From Apostichopus japonicus (Eukaryota > Echinodermata > Holothuroidea > Aspidochirotida > Stichopodidae), in NCBI RefSeq assembly GCF_037975245.1, contig NC_092576.1, positions 17,938,111-18,002,110 of the forward strand: a stretch of 64,000 nucleotides of DNA, written 5' to 3'. The notes under the pieces were generated by a model. It worked only from the letters and a program-made list of their open reading frames with translations, was not told where the DNA came from and made no database searches. Shown piece after piece: positions 9,300 through 21,398 of this stretch (positions are counted from its first letter, which is position 1; every line of letters starts with the position of its first letter). Position numbers and translations under genes: made by a program.

Positions 9300-11490
9300 A
9301 AATTCTCCTGAGTAGCTTCTCTCGGGGATCACCCATGATGGGGCACCCCATGATGTTCGGAAGACCATGACTGAGAGATAGGCAAAACGTGTGTGTGTGA
9401 GGGAAGGTGGCGTAAACCATATTCATGAACTCTTCCCGTAACAAACAGCTTTTCTGAACTATGACCCGACAATTTGCCTTTATCTACGCGCATTGCCCAG
9501 TTGACTCTAATGTTTATCTGTAAGACTGTAATATTACTCACTAAAACAGTGGTCCCTATTGTTTTGATGTGGAGCACGCTTCAATTTAAGCTACCTTTAG
9601 CGTTGCTTCTGCACACGCCCTCTAACCACTGTGAGAAGAACTTGTATTTTGAACTTCGCAACCATTATTATAATACATTCATTTTTGACGTAACAATCGA
9701 CTTCAAGACGTGAGAGCTGTAAAGGTAATTATTAACATTTACTTCGAAGTATCCAATGCCAATCTTAAGTAAAGAAATGGTTTCTCTCACATGAAGAAGA
9801 GCACAATTTCGGTTCAAATGTGTGTTCGTTAGGCTATAGTATTTTACGTACGTACAACGTAACTTTCTCTGTTGTTTAAGGATATTGTAATAGGCTTGTA
9901 GGCTAATCGTAAACGGTCGCTTACGAAGAGTTTGTACGCATTATGTTTAATTTATTACTTAATTGATTGTTTTCTAAACCACTCTCAGATTCCTCAGTAG
10001 GTGCTTGGAATGTTAACTTTATAGCATGTTTGATTTTTTTAGTCTTAAGTTTATTCATTGAGGGCTGTTTGTAAATGCCTAACATTGTCTATGAAGTAAT
10101 AACTTGCTAAGTTCTCGTGAAAGAGCGCCAACTATTAAGATGGCGGCCCCCATGTATCGTTATAATTTGTGTGCATGATATATTGTATTCAAAATGGCTG
10201 CGCCCATGCACCATTAAGATTATTGGTTCAATATCTAATTCTTGTACTGAATATTTTCTGAATATTTTGAATAATGTAACGATGCCATAGTACCGGTATG
10301 TCCTCTATAAACATCTCGGAGGAACTTGATCTGCATTTTTCAATTGTTTATCTTGAGATGCAAATTAAATGCATCGAAGACTCGCCCCAAGCCGCCGGGG
10401 TCCTCCGAAAAAGTTAACTGTCCGTTGCTTGCAAGGGGATTTTTTTCTTGTTGCTACAAAATGGACCTGAGATGTCCATCGCTGCCGCTATGTACACTGT
10501 GTTGTGGGTATTAACTGTAGCTGCATGTATTGACTGTACACTAGTGACTAATTACCGACGGTAGCAAGCTGTGTGTGTATTTTCTGGGATCAATGGTTGT
10601 GTCTAACACTTCTATTACACCTCATTTGAAACTAGGTCAGATTACCGGCATCATACGTTTCTTCGTGCGCGAGTCTTCACTCCCTTTAACTTACAGTTTG
10701 TGGTCATGAGTGGTTACTAGAATTCAATTGTGTATGTTTAGAGGCAGACGTGCCATAACTTAGGTGTTACCTCCACTACTTGTAAAATGTTTATTTTATG
10801 AATCATTGAAAGTGTGATTCATGTGTTAATTACCATGTGTCATAGCCATGTACTATTCATGAGATATTTTAAAGTTGTATCAAATTTATAGACCTATTTA
10901 TTATGTAAGGAGGTATTTAATATTATCTGTTGATTGTCTGAGGTTTCATATATGGACATGCACTTATGATTTCTTTTCATATTTTATATGCCCTATAGCC
11001 CCAATAAGAAACTGGAGCAGAACAAGCCATAGCTAGGTTTTGACACTTCATTCGTCTTGCACGTACGGCATCACATTTGTATGTATTCAAGTATCTATAT
11101 TAAATTGGGGTGACATCAAATGCCAATTGGGAATTAACGATTACACACATATTAAGCACGAATTCGAGACGGGAGGGATTTGCGTGGATACACGCATAGC
11201 GAGCACGAATTCGAAAAAGAGAGGGTGTTGCATGGGTACTGTTAAAACCCCTTGTACTTTTGTGGCGTCTAAAACGCAGACGATCCGTATCCCCACTGAA
11301 TGGTTTACTGGTAAATGCACTGCATGTTTTTGTTAGCTTCCATCCCTCCATTTATTGTATTGAAAGTGCACATATGCCTATATCACTGTCTTAGTATTGT
11401 TGAGTCAAAGAGCTTCATAGGAGCTATCATGGACCTGTTTGGATATACCTAGTGAGTTGTTCGGAATGCCTCAACTTTTAGACAATTTTT
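9300..11490. other. non-coding stretch with a YY1-like site
   Basis: At 10137-10150 the sequence aAGATGGCGGCC matches the YY1 core, and a related aAAATGGCTGCgcccatg follows about 50 bases later. This looks like a duplicated short segment in a possible start-site region. No exon is convincing. The plus ORFs at 10326 and 11040 and the minus ORF at 11100 have no splice or domain support. Confidence 0.35.
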
Positions 11491-11494
11491 TTTG

Positions 11495-12240
11495 TTCGCG
11501 GCAGAGGGGAATGCTTTTGTTTATCAACAAAGACTTCACTGGTTATCCTTCAGTTTTATCTATAATGGTTTATTAAACGTTTCTCATGCTTTCCGGAATA
11601 GACAACTTTGCTACAACACACATATGACTTTTTCTATCAGTAAAGGCGATTGCTCCCCTCGTTGCTCAAATTCTGTTAAGTTCTATCTTTCAACTGTGTG
11701 ATTTCATTGATGGTTTGAGCAGATTTCACCAAACGGCGATTTATGCTTGTGAAGAATTTGTGTCAAAACGTTCAAAGCAAGCGATGGAAATCCCTAACTT
11801 GGGGCACGAATTAAACTATACTGTTTATGTATGAGCAATAGGATTACAATAATTCATATAAGTTCCTAGAAAATGCAAAATGATGTTCCTTCTTACACGG
11901 TATCAACTTATAGTCATTTTCCTTGTAGGTAAAAGGAAATATACCCCACCCCACCCGCAACCACACACACACTCCCGTGGATATTTTCTATGCAATATTT
12001 TCACAGGAGCAGACTGCAGGATATTCGGTAGTTATAACAAGTGACCCGTGAAACTGAGGTAATAGCTTCTATTGTGTCATTCTGATTCGGGGAAAGAATA
12101 TTTACACCAGGTTGTGTTTATTCGTCGGTCGATAACAATAGCAAAGAAAATCGTTGAAAAGATTGTCGGTACCTCAATATAACTCGTTTATTAAAAACTC
12201 CAAGCCGATCTATTCTCTAACATCACTATGCATTTCTGTT
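11495..12240 (+). repeat. dispersed repeat family Z, copy 1
   Basis: Landmarks in order are aggggaatgc...tatcaacaa, cccgtggatattttc, gagcagactgca.gatattc, aggttgtgtttattcgtcgg and tcgataa.aatagcaaaga. The same order recurs at 13005-13580 and, in part, at 13995-14255, with an inverted piece at 15190-15300. The family has no visible coding potential or terminal repeats. Confidence 0.7.
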
Positions 12241-12794
12241 TATTTTATTTGATGTTTTTTTTTCTGTTTGAAAATCATCGGAGTGCACTTTGAAGTTTAT
12301 ATCATATATTGGCACTCGGTACTGAGTCAGGGCTGCAGAACAATGGGTTGGGAGAAACTTCTGTAAATTTCAAATGAAACTGTCTCAATGTTTATGTTAA
12401 CTATCTTATATATAGCTTTGCATTAAAATAGCCTGAATACGTGTGCATATGTGATTATTGGCTATTATCTGCAGGCTCTTCATTTGGTGACGTTACGACC
12501 ATGTTCCAATATTATGAAGCCTCGCTAAGTTTTCGAAGTAATTGTCTCTCCTTAGACATGCAGAGTATACTGGTGCAATGTTTGCTGTTTTTTTTTGTCT
12601 CAATCAGTTTCTGTTTTCTTAAGATAATGAAGAAAATATAAAACTGTGCTAACTGAATTAGTATCACCTCAAATGATTATATAAAAACCCTCTAATTCAA
12701 ATTTACTGCACGATGAGATTATACTTAGGCCCGTGTATAGTGATTACTGCATACTTTGTTCAGAATGCTATCAATTTGCGACCAAAAGCAAATC

Positions 12795-12839
12795 AATCGC
12801 TTCTCGGCCTTTTGGCTAAGATCATGTGTAGTATCTGTT
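12795..12839 (+). pseudogene. truncated U2 snRNA-like sequence (5' end only)
   Basis: The sequence from atcgcttctcggccttttgg through agtatctgtt matches the highly conserved 5' end of metazoan U2 snRNA, with one visible substitution. It includes the GUAGUA branch-site recognition element (gtagta, 12828-12833). After about 45 bases it departs completely from U2: no Sm site or 3' stem-loops follow. It is therefore a truncated pseudogene or the head of a chimeric retroelement, not a functional snRNA gene. Confidence 0.8.
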
Positions 12840-13004
12840 TCCTTCGAGGGGAATGGTAATGCGCACCTGACGATGATCACACAGTCACAGTCCCGATGCA
12901 AGGGGACTGGGGTTGAGAGCGGATCAGTCGTTCGGTAGTTTGGTTTTCCTGCCCAAGTTCTTCCTGGGCGACTTTTCCCTAAAGATAAAAGAATTTTTTT
13001 TTCA

Positions 13005-13580
13005 CAGAGGGGAATGCCTTTGTGTATCAACAATGGCTTCACTTATTTCTCTTCAAGTTTCAACTTTAATGGTTGAATCGAACGTTTCTAACGCTGTCCT
13101 GAGTGAATAACATTGTTGCAGCACACACATGGCTATACACTATGAAGTATATCGGAGACATTGCGTTGCTAAGAGAACTGAATTTCCGTATAGAAGACAA
13201 GGGTAAATGGGTTCTTTTCGTCCATGCTCGTCTGTTTAATTCTATCCTTCAACTATCCGCCGGCGACCACACAAACACCCGTGGTAAGGGTTAGGGATAT
13301 TTTTCCATCGAATATTTTACACATGAGCAGACTGCATGATATTCCATAGTTAACAAGTGATCTGTGGAACTGAAAAATAGCTTCTATTGTAGCATTCTGT
13401 TCGGGGAGGGAATAGAATTGTAAAACGAAAGACTGTTCAAGCCAGGTTGTGTTTATTCGTCGGTCGATAATAATAGCAAAGAAAATCGTTCAAAAGATGT
13501 CGGTATTTCAATAATACGTTAATTAAAAACACCAAGCCTCTATTCTTCAACATTACTAGGCATTTGTGTTTACCTTTTTT
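13005..13580 (+). repeat. dispersed repeat family Z, copy 2
   Basis: Close counterpart of 11495-12240 with the same block order but a shorter middle. It carries a ccgtggtaagggttaggga insertion relative to copy 1. The truncated U2-like sequence lies about 170 bases upstream of this copy only. Confidence 0.7.
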
Positions 13581-13994
13581 TGTCAAGAAGCGATCTGTTT
13601 AAAAAAAAAATTGTTACAAGTTGGCTTTCGAATATGGCAACTACACAGTGTCTATGTGTACAGCTATGTATATGTGTAACACAGTATGCGAAATTATGGA
13701 ACGAGCGAAGACATTAACCGTTAAGTAAGCTTGATAAGTTAGAACTTGGAACTCAAGTGTCTGGACGCACTCGGACTCAGGAATTCGAAAAGTAGGAATT
13801 TTCTCTCGAGTTAATCAATCATTGTTGAACATTTTGTTCAGTTGAAATAATGATAATTATCATGGTCACTGATATAACCTGACAATGCGCTAGTCTATGC
13901 ATGATTTAAGAGAACCTGGGTAACACACATCAATTAGCAATCAGTAGTAGTACTACAATCCTCAACCTAACTACTCCCCTACTCCAATTTCATA

Positions 13995-14255
13995 CCTCTA
14001 CCCCCACTACACACCATCCGCCGGCGACCACACAAACACCCGTGGTTAGGGTTAGGGATATTTTTCCATCGAATATTTTACACTTGAGCAAAATGCATGA
14101 TATTCGGTAGTTAACAAGTAACCCTTGAAACTGAGATAATAGCTACTTTGGCAGCATTCTGCTTCGGGGACGTAATAGAAAATGTAAAACGTAAGACTGT
14201 TTAAGCCAGGTTGTTTTTACTCGTCGGTCGATAATAATTGCAAAGAAAATCACAG
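13995..14255 (+). repeat. dispersed repeat family Z, copy 3 (partial) with telomere-like word
   Basis: Begins ccatccgccggcgaccacac like copy 2 and ends in the ataattgcaaagaaaatcac block. It contains ggttagggttaggga (two TTAGGG units), probably coincidental or an internal motif of the repeat rather than a telomere. Confidence 0.65.
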
Positions 14256-15755
14256 CAGAGTGCAATGATTTGGCTATAATGATAGTGATGGAGACGAGGA
14301 TTATGTAGGCGAGACGTCAGCAGAATGTCTTTCTCTTCGAGAGAGCACGAATTATTAGAAGAGGTTCTCCTGATACTATGATTACTTAAAAATGCTTATA
14401 ATTTATTTAAGGCAATTAATTCGGACCTTAGAACATTATAACATTCCAAGAAAGCGTGTACAACGTTTGTTCTTTAGCTTAACATATCTTGCTTTATCGA
14501 AAGCAATGCATGTAATATTACGACCATGTTACTTGTCTACATCTTCGTTAAATCAACCATTTTATTCGCCAATGCATGACGCATACATTCATATGCGTCT
14601 CAATTCAACATTGTCGGCATCAAATATAGTGAACGGTAGGATGAGACTTAGCCTAGGCTCATTGGGGCTTTTTACTGCGACCTGTAAAGTTATATATAGT
14701 TTAGAGGTTTCCTACATTAGTCAATAATAATGAAAATAAAAACAAATTGCAACAACAATTATTACGATCGATATTTTAGTTCAAAGGATGGGGGAAAAAA
14801 CTTATCTCAAATTTCCAATATTTATAAGACATTATGGATATGGTTGTGACGTCGCTAGATATATAATCAATCTTTAATGGTCGATGAACGCTGGAATGTG
14901 TTCACGTATTTAAACTATACTTGCCATAGCCTATACTATAAACCTTAAGTCGTACAAAAATGATTGCTAACATTCATCGAGACAGACGTTTAAAAGGGTT
15001 TTTCCCGCCCCTCTCTTCAGCCCTGACTTTTGGTGTAACGTCGTGCCTTCAAATGACCTGCAAAGTGCACTCTGGTGATTCATTTTTTATGAAGAAATAA
15101 ATAAGTAAGCGGGAATGCATAGTATATTTTGTAGACTAAGAGGCTTAGTTAGCGTATTGAATAAGAGAGTTACTGGAAATGTTTGTACGATCTTCTTTGC
15201 TAATATTATCGACCGACGAATAAAGACAAACGAGTAGAGTCTTTCGCTTTACTTGATTTTCCCCGAAACAAAAGCTATTCTCTGTTTCACGGGTCACTTG
15301 ATATCTATGGAGTTTCATATAGTCTGTTTCTGTGTAACTATATTCAATTGAAGGAATCCGCTGGTGGTGTAAGTGTGTCTTGTTTGAGTATCAGTCTGGC
15401 GGAAGGGGGGTGGGGGGGGGGGGTGTTAGGGTCTGTTGTGTACACTTCCAACCGTATACATTTGTGTGCTGTAACAATACAATTCACCCATGGCAGCATT
15501 GAAAGAAACGTATGGCAAAAAAACAAACAGGGGTAATTCAACAAGGTGTCCAGGGAGCTACTGTTCATACACGGAGGCATTCACCTCCGCTTAAAACATA
15601 ATTTGGTTTGGGTTAAATCTACAACATCTACAGATTCTACTTGGTACAGTTGTGTGCATATGCGCGCATGATTAAATATCTGCTTATGTGCAGTAAATGT
15701 GTACATGCGTACACCATTGTTGGTTGTAAACAAGAACAAAGCTTACATGCAAGTA
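14256..15755. other. non-coding stretch with inverted family Z piece
   Basis: From 15190 to 15300 the sequence attatcgaccgacgaataaa ... cacgggtcacttg is the reverse complement of the 3' half of family Z. The 111-residue plus ORF at 14392-14727 has no domain, splice or composition support. A G-rich homopolymer lies at 15405-15424. Confidence 0.45.
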
Positions 15756-16542
15756 CATGGGCGGCGATCCTGGGGGGGGGGAGGGGAATATATCCCCCCA
15801 TGAAAATGGGTGGAGGGGATGTAATACACCATATCCCCCCCCCACCAAATGCAGGGATAAGTATATTTATATGCCTACATTATGCATCATCGTGAATGTA
15901 CGGCTCTTTTTTAGCTTCATTTCTCGCCTACCATAAACGCAGTGCGATCTTTTCAAATAAAAAGTCTTTATCTTTATCACGATATTGATATAGTACATAT
16001 ATGCACCCTCATAGTATTCATTTAGGCCCTTTAGTAGGCCTACACACTTACATGTTCCCTCGAACAGCTGAGAATCTCATGTTACCAGGGTAATGCTTAA
16101 TACACGTTTCACCTGGATGCCCTAGCAATCGGTACCTAGGAATGTAACTATGTGTTATTGTGTATTGCATGTGTATAGGCCTATAATAGCCTGCATGAGA
16201 CCATTTTCTTCATCGAATAATATAAAAGAGCTCTCGAACATTCTAACGTAGCGCCTGAAACAAGATTGACAGGGGCAATTTTCCCAAAATAACACCCGAA
16301 ATTAAAAAAAAAAAGTATTTTGGATCCTGATTATGAGATATTTCGGACATGATATCCCTATTATAAAGTTGGGTATATGCCACTTGGAAACCTTGGGAAG
16401 TGCCGTTTCCGGCCATCTAGAGGGTTTGTAAATCCCAAATTTTCTTGTACACTTCGCGCCAACTCATGGTGGCGCTACGCTTAGATAGTCAAAAAGGTCA
16501 TATCCCCCCCCCCCCACTCGGAAGTACGGATCGCCGCCCATG
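15756..16542. mobile_element. hAT-type non-autonomous DNA transposon
   Basis: The ends are inverted copies of CATGGGCGGCGATCC (15756-15770 and 16528-16542). Both are flanked by the 8-bp target duplication TGCAAGTA (15748-15755 and 16543-16550). Eight-base duplications and CA...TG ends are hAT hallmarks. G-runs follow the left terminus and C-runs precede the right. The 787-bp interior has no transposase frame. Confidence 0.85.
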
Positions 16543-16550
16543 TGCAAGTA

Positions 16551-17692
16551 CATTTGGTACATATGGCCTATCAGCTGCATTGGACTACATTGCTATCGTT
16601 TGGATGGGCAATATTTCTATTTAATGTTATTATTAACGATGTTTCGCACATTCAAAAATTGTTTTAAGTATACATAGTCGACACAATTAGATATTTACTA
16701 ACCCTGTGTGGCAGTCTAACTATTGTCGGACGGCGACCGCTTGTAATGCGACTGTGCAGATGTATAGTATTGTGGCCGATATACACTTCCGGTGGCCGCA
16801 TGCGTTGTGTCTATACAGTTGTATGCAATGCGCCCTAAGCGTGGATGCTACAGAGACGACATAGCCCCACCTAAGCCACTTATAAAAACTTTCCATTAAC
16901 GCGGCCTGTTGTTGATAGCTCAGACGGCGGTATTGAAAATGCGACTCTCCCATTGAAAGACATCGTATTCAGTTTAATGAACTTATTTCTTTTACCCATA
17001 TACATCTTAGTGCTACCATTATACACTGGTTTGAAACATTTTTTTTTTGCAACCAATACCTACAACTTCCTCTCCTCCAGGCCTATTACCGCCTATGTCA
17101 TATCTAGATTAAACCGATTTATGTACAGTTGGAGAAACGGGTCCACACGGGACTAAGACCATGGATGTACATTCAGAAAGTATTTAAAGAAGTTTTCATC
17201 ACTACCGAGGACCGCCATTAACTGTCACGTGTGGTATGCCAATAAACTTCAGTACTGTTACGATTCCAAAACAGATTGTTGCAAAAAAAAAAAGACATAT
17301 TTAACCGGGAATGCATGTTATTGTTTAGCACGGGGGCTTGTTGTTATTCTATTTTCTGTACTTTTATGATCAACCGACTGAATAAACACAGCAAGCAACG
17401 TTCTTTCGTTTTTAACAAACTTTTGTTCACTATCAAAAATACCTATATAACAACAGCGACCAAAACATTCCAGCTAGTTTCACGGGTCACTTAATAACAA
17501 CACGAAGTCTGCTTTTGTTTGGCTGTTTCAATGTAAGAAATCGTGGGATATTGTCGGGATAAGATTGGAGAATTTGACACTTGCATGCGCAATTGGGTGG
17601 GAAGGGGGGGGGGGTGGGGCATTTCCTACCTACACCATCAGCCAGACGACAAACCGTTAAGTCGGAGATTTTTGTTGTTGTTGTAAGAATAA
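16551..17692. other. non-coding stretch with family Z-like inverted fragment
   Basis: Around 17465-17500 the words agtttcacgggtcacttaat resemble the inverted family Z end seen at 15285-15305. A poly-G tract lies at 17604-17615. The minus ORF at 16720-16953 and the plus ORFs at 16953 and 17276 have no supporting features. Confidence 0.4.
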
Positions 17693-17859
17693 GGGGTTAA
17701 TCAACGGTCTAGCGTGCGTTACTCACAGGATTAATGCACGATCGGGGGATAATGCAAGCGATGCACCGAGGGCGGAGCCCGAGTGCATCCAGCGATAGCA
17801 TTAACACCCGGAGTGCATTAATCATGTGAGTAAGGCACGCTAGACCGTTGATTAACCCC
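17693..17859. mobile_element. 167-bp hairpin element with 47-bp arms
   Basis: The left arm, 17693-17739 (starting ggggttaatcaacggtctag), is complementary at 45 of 47 positions to the right arm, 17813-17859. The 73-base loop is itself partly self-complementary around gaggGCGGAGCccgag. A related piece (ccgtgcgttactcacaggat) lies at 17959-17978 and a diverged relative at about 24663-24785. This is consistent with a MITE family. I saw no clear target duplication. Confidence 0.75.
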
Positions 17860-18684
17860 GTTCATTCATACACTACCATTTGTGTGGGGAAAAATAAAAC
17901 AAAACAGTTTTTGGTTACATATCACCAAAGATTTATTAAAGTGATGTACCGTAATTTTACCGTGCGTTACTCACAGGATTAACCACGGTCAGCTGACCTG
18001 AATGGACCAATAGGATTTAGGAATCTTTACTAAGTATGAATGAACAACATTTTATGAACCTTGTAAGATAAAGGAGGTCTGAATAAAGGGTACAACTGTT
18101 CCTCGGGCATTTGAACATTTTCTCCTTTGTCGAGACTCTCGTTCGCCAACCCCAGTTTTAATGACTGCCCCACCAGACGGGGAAGTGACGTTACAATGCC
18201 TGTTTAGCTTTTCGTCAGCCTCATGACTGTAGTTTTCCACTCACTTTAACTAGATTTCCCAACCCAGTTTCCATCTCAATAGGTGACTTCCGGGCCAAAT
18301 AATCCCCATGATACCCTGGCACTATGTTTAACATTCCTAATGTCGACGATGGTCTATGACCCCTTTTCCTCTCTTGTGATTCGAGCAAATTCGTTGTAAA
18401 TATTCTACTGTATTCTTATTATAGACGGTAATTATGTATTTGAAACAGGTTCTTGGTTCCGCATACGTTTTCATAATCAAAAACCTATTCGTAACACTTT
18501 TTCAGAATATCCCGATCTCGAACATTTTAATCTTCATGGACCTTCTCTCAAAAACGTAAAATGTATTCACGAGTGACTCTCAACGGGTCCGTGCTTTTTT
18601 TTTATCCAGAGTTCACGCAGATTTCTTGAATTTGCCGCTGGTATTCACTTTATATTTACATTGACCCCGTGAACGCAAATTATC

Positions 18685-18687
<3 letters not shown>
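17860..18687. other. non-coding stretch with partial copy of the hairpin family
   Basis: The partial copy is at 17959-18050 and ends in tatgaatgaacaa, which is inverted relative to ttcattcata at 17861-17870. The two may therefore be halves of one larger element. Nothing else is recognised. Confidence 0.4.

Positions 18688-18768
<81 letters not shown>
18688..18768. repeat. (TA)n-(TG)n compound microsatellite
   Basis: About 27 TA units pass into about 13 TG units. It lies about 350 bp upstream of the NLR-type gene promoter. Confidence 0.95.
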
Positions 18769-19123
18769 ATTCCTTCACAGCGATCCAGATAATTCCGTAT
18801 GTCATATGTTAAATCCGCTACTGGGGATTTGAAGGGTTTACCAAAATTATTTATTCAACCCAGCTTTACTAGGGCCGCAGCCAATCAGCTCCTTTTCTGG
18901 TTTGATTGACACGTTGGTCGTCACACGGCTTGGCAATGGTAAATTCCACAAATAATATGTAAAAGAAGGCTATTAAACGAAACCATCGTAACTGAAAGCT
19001 CAAAATGGATTCATATAAATAACCAGTGACGAAACAATAGTCAGGAATGCAGGTTCCATTTTAGTCTCTCTAAATCAGTCTAACGTTACTTGGCACTACT
19101 CCAAATTATTGTGAGTTATCAGC

Positions 19124-19160
19124 TATAAAATAAACTGCGAGTACATAGTCACGTCAGTTC
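19124..19160 (+). promoter_or_regulatory. TATA box and initiator of the NLR-type gene
   Basis: TATAAAA at 19124-19130 is followed 32 bases later by TCAGTTC (19154-19160), which fits the metazoan initiator consensus TCAKTY. The spacing is what a TATA-Inr core promoter requires. The next strong donor downstream (CAG|GTAAGT at 19276) then defines a leader exon. Assignment to the NLR-type gene rests on position and on the absence of another plus-strand gene between them. Confidence 0.55.
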
Positions 19161-19275
19161 ATTTTTGGTAACCACCATAAGAGACTTGTCAGCTGAAGAA
19201 TTTGTTTATTCCATCATGATACGGGAAGACAGTTAACATGTCAGTCACTGAGTAGGAGTTTCTCAGCGATCACAG
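19156..19275 (+). other. predicted non-coding 5' leader exon
   Basis: This is the segment from the predicted initiator to the strong donor cacag|gtaagt. It contains short ATG frames only. It would splice to an acceptor just before the coding start, most simply ttccaag at 20175-20181. The leader intron holds an 87-residue ORF (19375-19638) that I do not regard as coding. Confidence 0.45.
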
Positions 19276-20197
19276 GTAAGTAAAATTTACTTCGATTAAT
19301 TTTTAATGATCTTATTTCCTATATTACTTCAGTACTTTATTATCTGTTGACATGGTTGTATAATAGCGAACCCGTTGAAGGAGACACAAACCCAACCAAC
19401 TTTATTGGTGAATGCGGTAAAGATAACCATCATGGACAACTTCCACAGGCAGCTAAGATTATTCCACCTGAGATATATCTCAAGAGTAAATGTTCCTTCA
19501 TATGCAACTAACGTTGAAGACTTGATCAAGTCTAAATATACCAGCACTGAGCCACACGTGCCTCCATGTGTTGTGTTTTTGGTTTCCCGAAAGGGGAAAA
19601 TCTATGAAGTCACTCTTACCTGCCTTGTAAAATTGTGACGGGGACCACAGATTGCAAAGTCGGCAATGACTACAACGAGGATCGCAAAGTCGGTAACTAT
19701 TGATACAGATCAGACATATAAGAGAATGATAATGGTTTGGTTTGTGTCTCCTTTCAGCATCCTTTGTGAATCAATTTTTTGAACATTATATTTGGCAATA
19801 TATTTCATCACCTTGAGTTTAGTTTCAGATCAAGTAGTGATTGAAGATTATATGAATTCTCAGGTATTCTAATATGGAGTTTCTAAATGTGTTTTATACC
19901 ACCACGGAATGTGCTAGCTGACAACAGAGTCGCGAACACGGAGGCATGTCGGCGTGGGTCCATCGGAACCTTTCATGGCCCTGGAAAGAGTGATGTGGTA
20001 AAGCCCCTGGAACTTTGTGGTATTCATAATTTCCATAATTTATATCAGCTTCAAGTCTGAAGAAATTTGGAGGTTTTCGCAACTAAAATTATAGTTAATA
20101 GAACTTATGATTTTTGATAGAATAATTTTTTGTTATAATATTTTACCTTCAACAATGCCTCGTTTTTTTAAATCTTCCAAGATGAAGAGAAACGAAA

Positions 20198-20381
20198 ATG
20201 GATGTCTTAGGCGCAATTGACGCCACTATATCATTGTGCACTACATGCTATAGCATCTACCAGAAGGTGAAACATCTGTTAACTTTAGAAACGGAACATG
20301 AGGAACTTTTTGCGGAATTGAAACACATTAAAGAGCTTCTTTCCGATTTGGAGGAACAGAAAGACAACAAAAAATATCGAG
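20198..20381 (+). CDS. NLR-type gene exon 1: N-terminal helical bundle, first half
   Basis: The ATG at 20198 opens 61 codons. Helix 1 is [20 protein letters not shown] and helix 2 is [20 protein letters not shown]. The donor is CGAG|GTAATT in phase 1. An upstream ATG at 20182 starts a 12-codon frame that overlaps this start and ends at 20220, a possible translational brake. The heptad-like hydrophobic spacing matches the start of MLKL, RPW8 and HeLo four-helix bundles rather than CARD, DEATH or PYRIN folds. Confidence 0.75.
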
Positions 20382-21367
20382 GTAATTTCATTTTACATTT
20401 TAGAAGTTACAAACCGGATTTGACGTCACAGTTGTACACGGACAGCAAACTCTCCTTTTTTTTCAAATTTACCTTAAGTGGAGTCTCAACTTTGGAACGG
20501 TGGAAGATAACCAAACATGCATAACTGTTTTGCGTCCATATTAAGGTAGATTTTAATTTTGAAATTTCCAATAGGCATTTACATAATACTGGTTTGTCTC
20601 ATGGACTTTTGGTCATTACCAACAACATGGTTATTTTAAAGACTTACGTGGTAACAATGAACTTCAATTTAAAGTCGGTAGGTGTTTGTTGTCCCCCACC
20701 CCCATCCCCACAAAATAGATGCAATACCAATCTGTATTTAGAAAATGGGTTCTGTTCCTAACATTAATTACAGTAGACTATATATGTTCATATATTTCTG
20801 GATACATATCAATCTCGGGATTAAAATTAATCTTAGTATTTATCTGTTTTTAGGTTTGAAGGACGCTTTAAAAAAAGTAGATGGTGTTATTGATGACATA
20901 AATACCTGTCTTGAAAAAATCGAACAATTGCCAAGGCTTGATTTGATACAAAGACAAAATATCGACGGTAAACTGAATTCCCTCGCAGAAAAACTCAAAA
21001 GAAGAAAAGGCCACCTCCTAGAAAAAATACAGGTAAATGTAAAAATGTCAATTGAAAGGCTACTCCTGTCTGAAATTTACGTCATACTAGTAATGCAATA
21101 GGTTAAGTTGTCCAAATTACGAATATTGCAATATAACGCTAAAGTTAATTCACTAGTTTAATAACTCATACACACAAACACACACATCCATGTTTGCATT
21201 ACATTCAGACCCATTGCATTTTCCATTGTTCAAATCCACGTACCGTAACATTAACAATAGCCCATACAATAGAATTCTTCCGAGGACGTGGTGATTCTTT
21301 AGAAATCACAACCGAGGACCTGAAATTCTTTTGTTCAAGTCCTCGGTCAGATAGCAAAAGCGCACGT

Positions 21368-21398
<31 letters not shown>

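Noticed and set aside
9125-9370. 81-codon plus ORF spanning the X-boxes
   Set aside because: The regulatory motifs explain the sequence better; the peptide has no recognisable feature and frames are open on both strands here.
14040-14060. TTAGGGTTAGGG-like word, considered as interstitial telomere
   Set aside because: Only two units, located at the same position in family Z copies, so it is an internal motif of that repeat.
14392-14727. 111-codon plus-strand ORF
   Set aside because: No splice sites, domain, or promoter context; AT-rich chance frame.
19375-19638. 87-codon plus ORF between leader exon and first coding exon of the NLR-type gene
   Set aside because: No acceptor or donor fits it into the transcript, and the gene model is complete without it.
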